Shown here: positions 10,487 to 21,419 of the stretch, one piece after another
Numbering within the stretch: the first letter of the stretch is position 1
Layout: the number at the start of each line of letters is the position of its first letter
From: Acanthosepion esculentum
Taxonomy: Eukaryota; Mollusca; Cephalopoda; Sepiida; Sepiidae
Assembly (NCBI GenBank): GCA_964036315.1
Contig: OZ038480.1
Location: 10,765,203 to 10,829,202, forward strand
Length of the DNA stretch: 64,000 nt
Direction of reading: 5' to 3'
Program-made: the position numbers and the translations under genes
The notes under the pieces: model-generated
Databases searched by the model: none
Told to the model about the DNA's origin: nothing
Seen by the model: the letters and a program-made list of their open reading frames with translations, nothing else

Positions 10487-10935
10487 ATAATCAAGAAATA
10501 ATGTGGACAAAGCCTTCAAATTTACAAGGGGATTATTTTGCTTACATGGAAATCTTTCCAGAGAATATATATGAAAAAAAGGCAATAGCATTTTGCATCT
10601 ATAAAGACAATAGACAAATAAAGAAATACTTTGCGGATTTAGAAAAATATCATAATTTAAACAGATATGCGATAAATAAAACCATCACGATCAACTCTGG
10701 AGAAAATATAAAAATACTTTATAATGGAAATAAAGTCTTTCAGTTGAGAGACAGGCCAACGAGTAGCATTATGTTGACTGAAATTAACAGAAATAATCAA
10801 AGCAAAACTTCCAGAAACATTGACCAAAGCAGTTCAAGCAAAAGCAATCACCAAGACAACTCTGCCATAACCAAAACTCCTAAGATTTATGTAGTGATTA
10901 CATTGCTCATTTGCGCAAAGTACTTTTCACAATAG
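10487..10935 (+). CDS. Candidate 3'-terminal exon of an unrecognised secreted or surface protein
   Basis: I do not recognise this protein. A polypyrimidine/AG acceptor (TTTCCATTTATTTCCAG, ending at 10486) precedes an open frame to a stop at 10933-10935. An ATG lies at 10501, but the frame is open from the acceptor in phase 1 (two bases complete a codon), giving about 149 codons. The product is Lys/Asn-rich, with a motif YEKKAIAFCIYKD, sequons NKT and NQS, and a Ser/Asn-rich low-complexity stretch. The C-terminus is short and hydrophobic (IYVVITLLICAKYF), compatible with a GPI-anchor signal or a single membrane segment. It could be the last exon of a gene starting left of the window, an old retrocopy, or chance. 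The exon-like structure and its length in AT-rich DNA favour real coding. Confidence 0.45.
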
Positions 10936-11031
10936 CAATGTTACATTGATTACTTCCACTAGTTCAGACCGTCACAAATAACACCCAACATGCAATGTAT
11001 ACTGATGTCTATGGTTGATCATTGTATATCT

Positions 11032-12350
11032 TACATATCCTCATAATCTTCACTTGCTTCTTCCTGTTGCAACAACCTCAGTAGGTTACTTTCATGACTC
11101 TTGGGGTCTGTATTGTAACATTTAGTAAAAATAAAAAACACCTCCAATACTTCTGTAAATGCTACAATCTTAACTTCTTTGAGTCAAAGGTTAACTGTTA
11201 TCTATCTTACATGTCCTCATAATCTGCACTTACTTCCTCCTCTTAAAAAACCTCAGTCAGTAAACTTTAGTGGCTCTTGGGGCTTGTAGTGTAACATTTT
11301 GTAAAATGATGACTTCTCATTGTAACGCCTCTAATGCTTCCCTAAATGCTAGTCTTAACTTCTGTGAGACATTGGTTAACCGTTAACTATCACACATACC
11401 ATTATAATCTTCCCTTCCTTCCTCCTGTTACAACAAAATCAGGCAGTAACCTTTAGTTGCTTGCAGGGCTTGTATTGTAACATTTAGTAAAAAGAAGACT
11501 TGTCATTGTTTCCTCAAATGCTACGATCTTACCTTCTTTGAATCAAGGGTTATCCGTTATCTATTCTACATATCCTCTAAACCTACTTTTACTTCCACCA
11601 GTTACGACAACCTCAGTTTGTAACATTTAGTGGCTCTTGTGCCATGTATTTGTAACATTTTGTAAAATGATGACTTCTCAATGTAACGCCTCTAATGATT
11701 CCCTAAATGCTACAGTCTTAACTTCTGTGAGACATTGGTTAACTGTTATCTATCATACATATCCTAATAATCTTCACCTGCTGCCTCCTCTTACAACAAC
11801 CTCAGTCAGTAATGTTTAGTGGCTCTTGGCTCTTTACAAAAATCAGATCAAGATGAAAATGGGGTATCAAAATACAATTCAAAGGTGAACTGGAGACATG
11901 AGTCCTGAAACACCTACACTTAAGTTCACTATTAAGTCGCTATTTCCATGGCATATGACGAAGTACATTCATTTGTTCCACCACATCAAATCTTCACAGC
12001 TAAGACCTGTCATGCTACATATGATGAAACGAATCGCCCACATTCCCTTTGTACTCCATTAGTAAGGAAGAAGTTCCATTCGGACATTTTCTTACCAAAA
12101 ATCGCTACTTAGTGCAACAGACTCCCGAGAAGATGCTTCTCAGGTCACTAAAATGCTAACGTCTTCAAGTCTAGGGTTAAACGTTATCTATCCTACATAT
12201 CCTCATAATCTGCACTTACTTCCTCCTCTTAAAAAACCTCAGTCAGTAAACTTTAGTGGTTCTTGGGCCTTGTATTGTACTATTTACTAAAGAGAAGTCT
12301 TGTCACTGTACCACCTCCAATGGTTTCCCAATTGTTACAATCTTAACTTT
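11032..12350 (+). repeat. Tandem array of a LINE 3' tail (about 175-190 bp units)
   Basis: The block TACATATCCTCATAAT..C, then CTTCCTCCT, ACAACCTCAGTCAGTAA, TTTAGTGGCTCTTGG and TGTAACATTT recurs with starts near 11032, 11208, 11393, 11567, 11756 and 12194. Each unit resembles the 3' end of the LINE at 14120-15190 (..TCAAGTCTAGGGTTAACTGTT..GTGGTTCTTGGGTCTTGTATT). The last interval (11835-12190) contains an extra LINE coding scrap (frame with KRIAHIPFVLH). No ORF spans the array. Confidence 0.85.
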
Positions 12351-12764
12351 GCATAAAGTTCTTGCCTAAGCTAGTCATACCAATGCTACATAACGGATGT
12401 CATGCAACAGTGGGGGGGGGGGAATGCAAGGGAGAAGAGAAACCTCTGACATGGAATAGACACAACACCTGCAGCATCTACTCTGACAGGAAAAAAAACC
12501 TCTCCTCCTCTGCCAATCCTCCTGGAAGACTCTGGAGCTATAGCATATCTTAGATGTGGCACAAGGCTGAAAGTGTAAGGATCGATCTCACTACTCAGTG
12601 GTAATTGTTCTAGCAAGACAAGCTTGCTAACCATTGCACCACCTCAAGATGCCCGCCCAGAAGAAGCGCCCGGTGATAAATTGAGAAACGTCTATGCCTG
12701 TATAGGGCATGCTCTACAACAGAATTGTTCTTAATATTTCCATTTGTTTTGCTGCAGAAAATTA

Positions 12765-13000
12765 TTGGGTTGGTGCGTAATTATCAGGCGTTTTTTGAGG
12801 GCGAGTTATTTGTTAATAAAAATTGCTGTTTTGTTTACTTTTTTAAATAAAAATATTATTTAATTTTCAGATTATAAAAATGAGTGTCAATAATCATAAG
12901 CTCCGGAATAATCATTTAAAAATGTTATTGTTGAATTGTTATGTTTCTTTTTCATAATAAATATTGTATAAAAACGCCTGATAATTATGCACCAACCCAA
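12765..13000. mobile_element. Mariner-type MITE (236 bp)
   Basis: The termini TTGGGTTGGTGCGTAATTAT and, read inward from the right, TTGGGTTGGTGCATAATTAT continue together as CAGGCGTTTTT. They are inverted repeats of about 31 bp with one mismatch. The left flank is TA and the right flank CA, consistent with a TA target site with one mutation. The interior is AT-rich and non-coding. The ends resemble mariner termini (TTAGGTTGGTGC at 45772), so a mariner transposase probably mobilised it. Confidence 0.9.
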
Positions 13001-13279
13001 CATGTCAATAATTAAAAATTATCTTTTCTATCAGCAAAGGTTCTGATGTGTATCTGGAAAAGATTCATAGAGATTTTGTTTCTGACATCAACTCTGAGAA
13101 ATTAAGGAGTTATCAGTTTTTAACTAATTTCTCTAGACAAGAGAGCTAATCCACCAATAGCTATACTTGCCGGTGCAAACATCAACAGGTAGATCAACAG
13201 CTGATAGCCTAACTGTCATTACTCACAGAATCAGTGAGGGACAAGGTAATAAATTCATCATTAGGACCATTGCTCAAGG

Positions 13280-13745
13280 TATATACAAAGGCCTTTGACA
13301 AGGTGTGGCACCAGAGGCTGCTACATAAACTCTCTGGCTATGAAATCTGTAGATGGATTTCCTCAATTCTCAAGTCCTTCCTGACAGGTAAGCTCTGAAA
13401 GTTGTCGTTAATGACAAAGTCATTGGAAGCCCATAAACCAGCATTCTTCAGGGTTCTCTCTTCAGTCCTACCCTCTTTCTATTGGATATTAATGATCTGT
13501 TCAATACCATACTCTGATCATTAGTGAGTATCTATGCAGATGATGCACCAGTTTATAGGTGCACCTCAAAAGGTCTGGAAGACCAGAACCCATCAGCTCA
13601 TTCTCTCCTCCGACCTAGCCCAGGTAACTCAATAGGGGAAGGACAGGCTTGTAAAATTCAATATGGCCAAAACCAAATTAGTAACTTTCCACCACCACTG
13701 TATAGAACCTGAACTTTCATGCATCAGGATGGATGGGTGTTATCT
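13280..13745 (+). pseudogene. Second LINE family: RT palm fragment
   Basis: Frames in this stretch read KAFDKVWHQRLLHKLSGYEI, then a degenerate LTGKL and PTLFLLDINDL region, then VSIYADDAPVYRCTSK, with the YADD active site intact. MAKTKLVTFHHH follows. Multiple frameshifts prevent a continuous protein. It ends against a (TA)n array. It is distinct in sequence from the LINE at 402-2680. Confidence 0.8.
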
Positions 13746-13784
13746 CCATCCACTTGAATTATATACCAATGGATTTATTACCTT

Positions 13785-13796
<12 letters not shown>

Positions 13797-13852
<56 letters not shown>
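13797..13852. repeat. (TA)n microsatellite
   Basis: 56 bp of uninterrupted AT dinucleotides separate two pieces of the same LINE family. Confidence 0.97.
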
Positions 13853-13854
<2 letters not shown>

Positions 13855-14035
13855 AAGTATAGGATTGGTATATATGGAATAAATTCCAATAACCAACAAT
13901 TATTATTCTTAAAAGAGTGCTCAATACAGAGTAGAGCAGATATAATTATTTATTTAAATATTATAATATAAATATGTTATAAAATCACTACAAAAATAGC
14001 CATTTTGTTTCAACACTTCTGGTGTCTTATCAAGT

Positions 14036-14038
<3 letters not shown>

Positions 14039-14076
<38 letters not shown>
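14039..14076. repeat. (TA)n microsatellite
   Basis: 38 bp of AT dinucleotides. The 186 bp between this and the previous array is unassigned. Confidence 0.97.
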
Positions 14077-14079
<3 letters not shown>

Positions 14080-14119
14080 GGAGTAAATACTATATAATGC
14101 AATTACTATTAAAAGTCAC

Positions 14120-15195
14120 ATATTTTGTGTCAATTAATCCAAGGCCTTACACATGGTGTAGCATTAGAGGCTACTACACAAACTCTTCATGGAATCTCTG
14201 GAAGGGTTCTATCAAATATCATGTCCTTCCTAACAAGTAAGTCCCTGAAGGTCATTGTTAACGCCCAGTCATTGGAAGCCCTTACGGTCAATTCTGGTGC
14301 CCCATAGGTTTTTCTCCTCGATTCTAAGCTCTTTCTATTGCATATTAATGATCTGCCTAAGGCCATACTCTGATCATTAGTGAGTATCGATGCAGATGCT
14401 GCAACAATTTACAGGTGCACCTTCAAAAATCTGGAAGACCAGAACCTAGCAGCTCATCTCTCCTCTCACAAATTAGTAATGTTCCACTGCCACCAAGCAG
14501 ACCCTGAACTCTCACCTATCCTGATCAATAGACCATCTCTCAAGGAGACTCCTTTCCTTTGAATGTCTATTGAGACTCAACTCACCCCAGATCTCAAGTG
14601 GAACTCATCCATCTGATCCATCGCTAAAAATGCTGGAAAAATGATCAGTTTATTGTACCGCTCCAGTAAGTATCTGACTCCCCCTGCTATACTCTATCTT
14701 TATTAGAGCCAGATCAGACCGAAAATGAAGTATTGCTGCCCAGTCTTCTGTCTTGATAGAGTTCAAAAGCTTGCAGACTGGTGGGTGATGAATTATTTTC
14801 AACCCTACAACCCCTTTTCCAAAGATGAAAAATTGCAAGTCTCTTGGTGCTCTATCACTGTTTCCATGGGATGTGTTTTGAAGAGCTACATTCCTTTTAG
14901 TCCCACCAGCCGTGGCCTTTGCAACTGGGACTTGCCCTGCCATGTACACATTCTCTTTGTATTTCATTAATAAGAAGTGAGTTCCACTCAGACAGATTCT
15001 TCCCAAGAAGTGCCATTTTGTGGAACAGATTCCTGGCAGAATGTTTTCCCAATCATTACAATATTGACCTCTTCAAGTCTAGGGTTAACTGTTATCTTTC
15101 CTGCATAACTTCATTTCTTGCTTTTTCTTATGCTTATACAGTACTACACAGTAACCCTCTACCTTGAGTGGTTCTTGGGTCTTGTATTAAATGAA
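14120..15195 (+). pseudogene. Second LINE family: RT to 3' end, decayed
   Basis: Homologous to 13280-13745 at its start (both contain ATGCAGATG.TGCA and CTGGAAGACCAGAACC). It continues through a broken thumb region to a readable C-terminus: HSDRFFPRSAILWNRFLAEC, then FPNHYNIDLFKSRVNCYL. This is the typical LINE ending (RTS-LWN-LP, FK--V---L). The YADD box is mutated here (IDADAATIYR in the frame from 14380). It ends in TTGGGTCTTGTATTAAATG with a short AT tail. Stops and frameshifts are numerous. Confidence 0.8.
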
Positions 15196-15609
15196 CATTA
15201 GTATAAAAATATATATATATAATCTTTCTCATTCTATATGTCTTTATGAAACTTAAGAATAATTAAGTGTTTTACAAACAATAGAAAAATGATTAAAAAA
15301 ATGTGAAGTAATATCTTCACTCATTGCACCTGGGACATGCAATTCACTGGCAGAGGTAGAAGGCTTTAAATTAGTTTTACAAAGTGCTAAAATATCTGGA
15401 GAATGTCTCAAGAGAAAAGATTCTACACTATGGAAATTGGTATGAAAATGTTAAGGGACTTAGGTGATATTTTGCTTAACTGGAAACAAGCTAAAATTTG
15501 TACTACAGTAATATATGTGTGTGTGTGTCTGTGTGAGTGCATGTACACTAAAAATCCAAAGATGTTGGTGTGACCAACAGACAACTTACCAGATGACCTA
15601 ATACTTTGG

Positions 15610-15614
15610 ACAAG
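15610..15614. repeat. Target-site duplication ACAAG, left
   Basis: Exact match to ACAAG at 20462-20466, immediately outside the paired LTRs. Confidence 0.93.
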
Positions 15615-15764
15615 TGTTACGTCTGGTATATCTCTCTCTGTAGTAACAGTCGTAGCACAGTTCTCCATGTTACGTTTAGCAAACGGGTTTGCTAAGCAAT
15701 GCCCTTATGTTCACCAATTGTTCTCTATTTATACTTGTCTATCCCATTTACATACGATACTACA
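15615..15764 (-). repeat. 3' LTR (150 bp)
   Basis: Matches the 5' LTR almost throughout. It has one 13-bp insertion (around 15679-15691, AGCAAACGGGTTT) and scattered substitutions. The LTR divergence implies an old insertion. Confidence 0.92.
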
Positions 15765-16850
15765 CCTCCCTGAATCGGAGAGGTCGTATATCCTTGTTTT
15801 TTCTTTTACTATTATTGTCATACTGTGGTGTCCTTCCTCCTGTCTTTCTTGTTTTCTCTTTAATGGTGATCTCAGTCTCTCTTCATTTTCTTCTTCATAC
15901 TCGTCTGTCTTTTCATTCTCACTTACTTCCATTTTCTGCTCTGTTCCACTTTTATAACTTTCTGTCTCTTCTTGTTCTTGATCTTCCATTTCCACGCCAT
16001 CCAATTCATTTCTGCTTCTAAATTGATCTGCATGTGCCAGTATATTTTGTCTCTTTTTCTCAAGTATCGCCGTGTTGCATTCTTTTTGTATCAGGAAATT
16101 TGCTTCTTCTGGATCAGCCTCTTTATTCTTTCTATACCAAATCTTTTCTTCCCATTAATGCCGAAAGACTCAGTTTTCTTCCTGCATGTGGAATCGATCT
16201 GTAACTGAGGAGCATTTTTGTAAGATACGATTTTATGCTTTCATTAAGTTGTAAGAATGCTTTTAATCCCATTTTTACCGTTTGTACCATTTTTCCGCAA
16301 TGCCATTAGATTGTGAGTGACACGGTGGCGTCTTATAAGGGATGTATCCAATCTGTTTTAACCATGCACATAAGTTCTCATCGCAAAATTCGGGGGCATT
16401 GTCGGTGACTATTGTCTGGGGTACTTCATTACTTAAGAATATAGTTCTTAGTACTTGCTTTATTGTGAAGGCTTTTCTGTCTTTTACTCTGATAACCTCT
16501 GGCTATCCTGAATATGTTCCACTAATACTAAAAACAATCCACTATCTTTGATTATGTGTGTGATCCATGTGGACTCTAAGCCATAGCTCTGCTTCCTTGG
16601 GCCATGAGTGAATTTTTGCTTGCTTAAAGTTTTTAATTTCCACACATTTTCGGCATCTCTTAATGTATTCCTCTATATCTTTTGAATACCCTGGCCACCA
16701 ACTTTAGTCTTTTTTGCGTTGCTGTAATGCCACAATGCATGACATCATGTATTCCATTTAATACGCCCCTTCTCAGTATTTGTGGTACTAACCCTTTTAC
16801 GTATACTATGTCAAAATCGAATGCCATGATCTTTATTGCCCATCTTAAAA
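15729..16850 (-). pseudogene. Gypsy integrase and C-terminal acidic tail
   Basis: On the minus strand an H2C2-type zinc region (..GIHDVMHCGITATQKR.. then CRKC) is followed by the catalytic core: an Asp in VHMDHTH, then QTIVTDNAPEFC, then PPCHSQSNGIAEKW with the catalytic Glu. A Glu-rich C-terminal tail follows (EMEDQEQEETES.., about 91 codons open at 16004-15729), which overlaps the 3' LTR. Frameshifts separate the blocks, so the enzyme is dead even though the three acidic catalytic positions are still readable. Confidence 0.82.
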
Positions 16851-16859
16851 TCCTTGATG

Positions 16860-17639
16860 ATGTTACCTTTGGCAATTCTCTTCTTGGGTTAAATATGAAT
16901 TCCAATGGTTTGTGGTCCGATTTTAATAAGAATTTTTTCCTATCAAAAAGTTTTGTGCCCTTTCCATGCTCCATAGAATCGTTAGTTCTTCGTTTTCAAT
17001 AACCGAGAAGTTAATTTCTGCTGACGTTAACTTTCTTGATATGAACAATATTGGGTGTTCTTGTGATAGAATAGCAGCAATCGCCTTTTCACTCGCGTCT
17101 GTGATTGCCGTTACTTCTTTTTGTGGATCAAAAACTTTTATTATTGGTTTGTTCTTCAGTATCTTCTTTAGTGTTTCAAAAGCAATAGTTTGCTTTTGTG
17201 TCTAGTTAAATTTATTGTTTTTTTGCGTAATTTTGCAAATGGCTCTATTATATTGCTGTATCTTGGTATGTATTTACAATAAAAATTTATTAGCCCCAAA
17301 AAGGATTCTAATTCTTTTTTATTTGTTAGAGCAGCTATTTCTGTTATTTTCTTTCTTAGTCTATCGTCGGGTAATATGCCTTCTTTTGATATTTGATATC
17401 CTAAATATGATATCGTCTTACAGTCAAAATTACACTTGTCTTTGTTTACAGTCATGCCTGCCTTTTTTAATCTCACTAAAATTTGCTCTGTTTTATATTT
17501 TAATTCTTCTTTAGTTCTTTCCCCTACACATATATCACCCTGGTATATTTTTTACTTTTCCTAATAAGACTTTTTCAATTGCTTTTTGAAAAATATGGCT
17601 CAAAGTCTTTATCCCAAACGGTAGATGAGTCCATCTTAG
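16860..17639 (-). pseudogene. Gypsy RT C-terminal half and RNase H
   Basis: Continues from the insertion point as LRWTHLPFGIKTLSHIFQKA. The RT active site then reads YQGDICV, where a functional enzyme has Y-x-D-D, so the first Asp of the pair is lost. RT connection: ISYLGYQISKEGILPDD, ESFLGLINFYCKYIP. RNase H: VTAITDASEKAIAAILSQ (17150-17000) and the later KSDHKPLEFIF at about 16920. Several frame changes occur. Confidence 0.88.
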
Positions 17640-19366
17640 TGTAACACTATTTAGCTATGGTAATTAGTTAACTAATTAAGCATAAAATTACACAAGAAAA
17701 TACCGAGAACGGAAAAGAAGATACCCCGAGATTTTTATTTTTTTACTTTAAAAATAAGATCGAGTTACTTTTCTCAAAAACCCGAGAATTGGCGTAAACA
17801 GTGGACTCACAAAAAAGGCCATATCCAAGCTTTTGACAATTGATTAATAATATTTGTAAAAGTAATGATTAACGAAAAATCCGAGAACAAGATATCATCT
17901 TAAGTGCCGGCAAGGCAGGGCCATATGGTAATTGTGGATATTTTGGCATGAGAAAATAATCCGAAATTATTTGCCGATACGGGGTAGAGAGAATTAATAT
18001 TATTTACTTTTCCAAGATGTCATCTTCAGTACAGACACATTAAGTAGCCATGTGTCGATTATAAAATTTTGGCATGAGAAAAATATCTTGGAAGAATTGC
18101 TGATTTGGAGATAAAGAAATTTATTATAAATTTTTTTTCTCAAGAAGCCAAGGGTTCCACTAAACGCTAACTTCAGGAAGGGACCAGATGGCAGATTTTG
18201 ACGATTGATGGAGTTTGTAAAAAGTGCTGGTTAAGACGCAGAGTGACCAAAAGATCTGAGAGATTTTAAGTGGCCATGTGAGATTCGTAAAAATTTTGGC
18301 CGATGGGAAAAAGAATTTTGTAAACAAAAAAACATCTGGGTTATAATTTTAATGAGGCCAGCTTGGCGATGCGTGTACGGCCGGGACGCCATTGGTCGAG
18401 TGGTAGCAATGGTGATAGGTGGAGGTAATTTGATGAGAAAGACGAGGAAATTATTAACTCCCATTGAAAGGATTGGTACAAGGTATCAATGTGAGAAGGG
18501 GGAGTTTAGGAGGATAGCTCTCCTCCAACCTCACCTCACGGACGAAGGGATCCTCTCCCCAAAATGGAAAGTGATTGATTTTCCAAAATGGGAAGTAATC
18601 AGTTTTCCTGGCCTGACAACAAAGAGGTTTCTTGTCAGAAATCGGGATTCACCGAAAACCCCAGACTGCGTCTAACCCCGCACCGGGTTTTGGTCGGTAT
18701 CCATATAAACAAACGGGAGATTCCATGACCATACTGACGAACGAAGCTAAGCCAGCACTTAAAAACTAAACCAGTTGACTTAGAAGACCAGAACTTGCCT
18801 AAGAAGCGTAAAAATGTCACACTCCATAGAAAACGGGCTGGGAGAAAAACACACTCCTGTATATAACAGACGGATAAAAGTTAATTTGTTATTTTTAACA
18901 TACTTGAACCTCTTGGGTTTTTATTTGCTTCTTTTCTTTACGCTTGTGCGATAACACCTCCAGTTAGACTCAGCTTACACTACGACCCGATGCCTGATTG
19001 ATCTCGTCTACCTAAGATCAAAATCACAACGTTAGACTTGAGATCGAAGCAGTTACTTCGGTAACCAGACGCTGGAAGTGAGCTGGGAACGACGGAGCTG
19101 GCGTCGAACCGGTTGCAGCTGGTATAAAGCCGTTAGCATCGACCGACCATCCCACTTGGTACCCTGACCAAAGGATTCCACCGGGTAGCGACGACCACCG
19201 ATCGGCCAGGACACAGGCTGGTGGCAGCGACTAAGAGTCAAAACGCCGGTAAGAGAAATATTAGAGTTTCGCGCCGCGACTGGGACTTGGCCACGGGCCG
19301 ACAGCTCAGTGTCACATATTGGTGCCGTGACGACCAGGATTCAACTCTGGGCGGACCAGTGTCACA
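17640..19366. mobile_element. Nested LTR-type insertion (solo LTR or stub) inside the gypsy RT
   Basis: The insertion starts TGTAACACTATTT and ends CCAGTGTCACA (TG..CA ends). It is flanked by exact 4-bp duplications TTAG (17636-17639 and 19367-19370). Excision in silico with one TTAG rejoins the host gypsy frame exactly (..NTPIG-L-LRWTHLPFG). The interior has no RT and few long frames. It has TATA-like CCATATAAACA at about 18700 and a GC-rich 3' part. Near the right end, CAGTGTCACATATTGGTGCC is followed 50 bp later by a second CAGTGTCACA. This looks like an LTR edge plus the first 50 bp of internal sequence. Confidence 0.85.
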
Positions 19367-19369
19367 TTA

Positions 19370-19690
19370 GTAAGCCTATAGGGGTGTTTATCGTGGTGAT
19401 TTCCTTGAATTTCTCATCAATTTCTATTTGGTTGTATGCTGCCTTGAGATCAATTTTTGCAAAGTGCTCCATTTTTGCTAACTCGTGGTTCGCAATTTCG
19501 ATATTTGGCAAAGAAAAAAGAGTCTGAACATATCTGGCGATTTACCCCTATCTTGTAATCACCACAAATCATTAAATCTCCGTCAGCTTCCTTTATCGCT
19601 ACTATCAGTGATGCCCAATTGCTACCACCTTGATCTCTTTTTTGCAATTTGAGCATATTTTTCCTAGAGCTGGTCTCTCTCGTAATTTTT
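19370..19690 (-). pseudogene. Gypsy RT N-terminal half
   Basis: The minus strand reads SNWASLIVAIKEADGDLMIC, GDYKIGVNRQIC, then EHFAKIDLKAAYNQIEIDEK, and meets the nested element at INTPIGL. KIDLKAAY carries the first catalytic Asp of the RT palm. A frameshift occurs between GDYKIGVNRQ and EHFAKID. Confidence 0.88.
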
Positions 19691-20324
19691 TCCACAATAT
19701 CTACATTTAATTATGGATTTGGTCATGCTCATCCTGTACATCTCGAATTCTTCTTTTGGTTGATTAAATTCTCTAATCAACTCTAATTGTTGTAAAAACT
19801 CAACACTAGCTTCCAAACTCATGCTACTACTCTGTAAACATTCTACTATTTTTCGTTTGTGGCTTTGGTCTTACAAGCCTTCAATTATTTTGAGAAGGAT
19901 TAATTCGTCTTCTATAGTCATTTCCCGAGCTCCCAACTTTTCAAATTCACAAAACTTGGCTCAATCTCTCAATCTATGTATGTATTGTATAATGGACTCA
20001 TTGGGTGCTTGTCTTGTCTCCAAAAACTTGGTTCTTTCATCAATGACCAATCTTTTCATTGGGCTTATATTCTTTTTATAATTTTAACAATTTCTTCAAA
20101 TGTCATTTCTTCTAATTCGCTTGGGTAACAGATTGTCAAAATTTTCTTCACAGCTTCGCACCCAGCAGTAGCAAGAAATACATCCGTTGTCTTGTTCTCT
20201 CCTCCGTCGGTCTTTGTGTCTCTTAATTTGTATTCACGCTTGCAAATGCAGCAAAAGTTCTTATCCATATTTCTATGTGTTCTGGGTCATCCAACGAATT
20301 TAACGATCCTATCGGCAACGCCAT
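19691..20324 (-). pseudogene. Gypsy gag region, decayed
   Basis: Gag starts directly at the LTR border with MALPIGSLNSLDDPEHIEIW. It continues in broken frames (LTICYPSELEEMTFEEIVKI; downstream FGDKTST..ESIIQYIH-like sequence) and reaches a cysteine region (YCRNCGKNYERDQL) close to the RT start. The step from the Cys motif to RT is only tens of residues, so protease and linker are missing. Confidence 0.7.
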
Positions 20325-20461
20325 TGTTATGTTTGGTATATCTCTCTGTGTAGTATCAGTCGTAGCACAGTTCTCCGCATTACGTTTGCTAAGCAATACC
20401 CTTATGTTCACCAGTTGTTCTCTATTTGTACTTATCTATCTTATTTGCATACGATACTACA
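20325..20461 (-). repeat. 5' LTR (137 bp)
   Basis: Pairs with 15615-15764. It lacks that copy's 13-bp insertion. It is followed outside by ACAAG (20462-20466). Confidence 0.92.
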
Positions 20462-20466
20462 ACAAG

Positions 20467-21398
20467 AAAAAATCCCGAACAAGAAAAGGATAAAAAGAAG
20501 ACCAAAAAACAAACACCTATCTACACAGTAAATAAAAGTGATCAATGAAAGACAGCTTGAGTTGTTAGTCAGGTTTCACTCTCTTGCAATCTTCAGTGAC
20601 TTGAACACAAATGGTAGGAGAGACCTAGCATTTATACCTGATAACATAACACTCACTAACCTAGTGCATCACTTGAAAAAAATTTAAATAACCCATGTGT
20701 AATACCTGACCTCATGGGGTGGCTAGAAGATAAGCAAGGAAAAAACCCACGTAAATGGGCCTAACTAGCCAAGGTGATAATACTTATAGAGGTGATGGGT
20801 ATGAGAAAAAAAGGTGGTAGAGACACTAGGCAGGTGGCACAATATGTGCTTTATACTATACCTACATCTACTGATTAATTCTAGCTTTTTATTTAACATT
20901 CCATTATTGATGCTCAAATGTAATATTGTAAACTTTTCCTCTAGGCACATTCTTTACCTCTCATTAGTATTTTTACATGTAATGCGTTTCTTAAAAACTC
21001 CAAGTCATTTTTTGGGGACTTACCTACTTCTCTTTCAATTTTCCAGTAATAGACTGACAGGACTATTACATTTTCATATTTATTGGTTGAAACTCAACTT
21101 ATGATTATAATATCTTTTTTTCATTCACTTTCACTATATATACTTTCTCCTCATTAACATTATTCCTATTTTCTACTTCTGCTTTCGTTAAATAAACTAT
21201 ATTTTCTGCCAGGTGTTTTTTTTATTTTACCATTGCACCTAGGTTTATAATGTTCAACTTCATTGCTATTGAGCAGCTTTTCATTATGATTGCCAATAGT
21301 TTTTTTCATATTTTTCCTCAGAACAATAATAACTGACTTTAACATTATTTTTATTAAATACTTTACACATTTTTCCCAAGCAGCAAAGTGGATTCTAA
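20467..21398. other. No gene recognised
   Basis: AT-rich sequence with only short open frames. A phrase TTTAAATAACCCATG at about 20683 recalls the SINE tail motif seen elsewhere, but no SINE body was found. Confidence 0.4.
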
Positions 21399-21419
21399 TT
21401 ATTTATTTATATATATATA

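Larger units (their letters stand above)
15615..20461 (-). mobile_element. Ty3/gypsy-like LTR retrotransposon (short LTRs), complete but defective
   Basis: Two short LTRs in direct orientation (15615-15764 and 20325-20461) bound a gag-pol region on the minus strand. Both begin TGTAGTATCG and end AACA on that strand. A perfect 5-bp target duplication (ACAAG) flanks them. Directly after the 5' LTR comes TGGCGTTGCCGA, which starts with the TGG expected of a tRNA primer-binding site and overlaps the gag ATG. A purine run (AGGGAGG) abuts the 3' LTR as a polypurine tract. Removing the nested insertion at 17640-19366 and its 4-bp duplication leaves about 3.1 kb, short for the class. Protease was not recognised and is probably deleted. 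Confidence 0.92.

Noticed and set aside
15423..15614. Extension of the gypsy element to the left
   Set aside because: The ACAAG target duplication at 15610-15614 fixes the boundary at 15615.
15729..16004. Acidic minus-strand frame as an independent gene
   Set aside because: It continues from the gypsy integrase and overlaps the LTR, so it is treated as the element's C-terminal tail.
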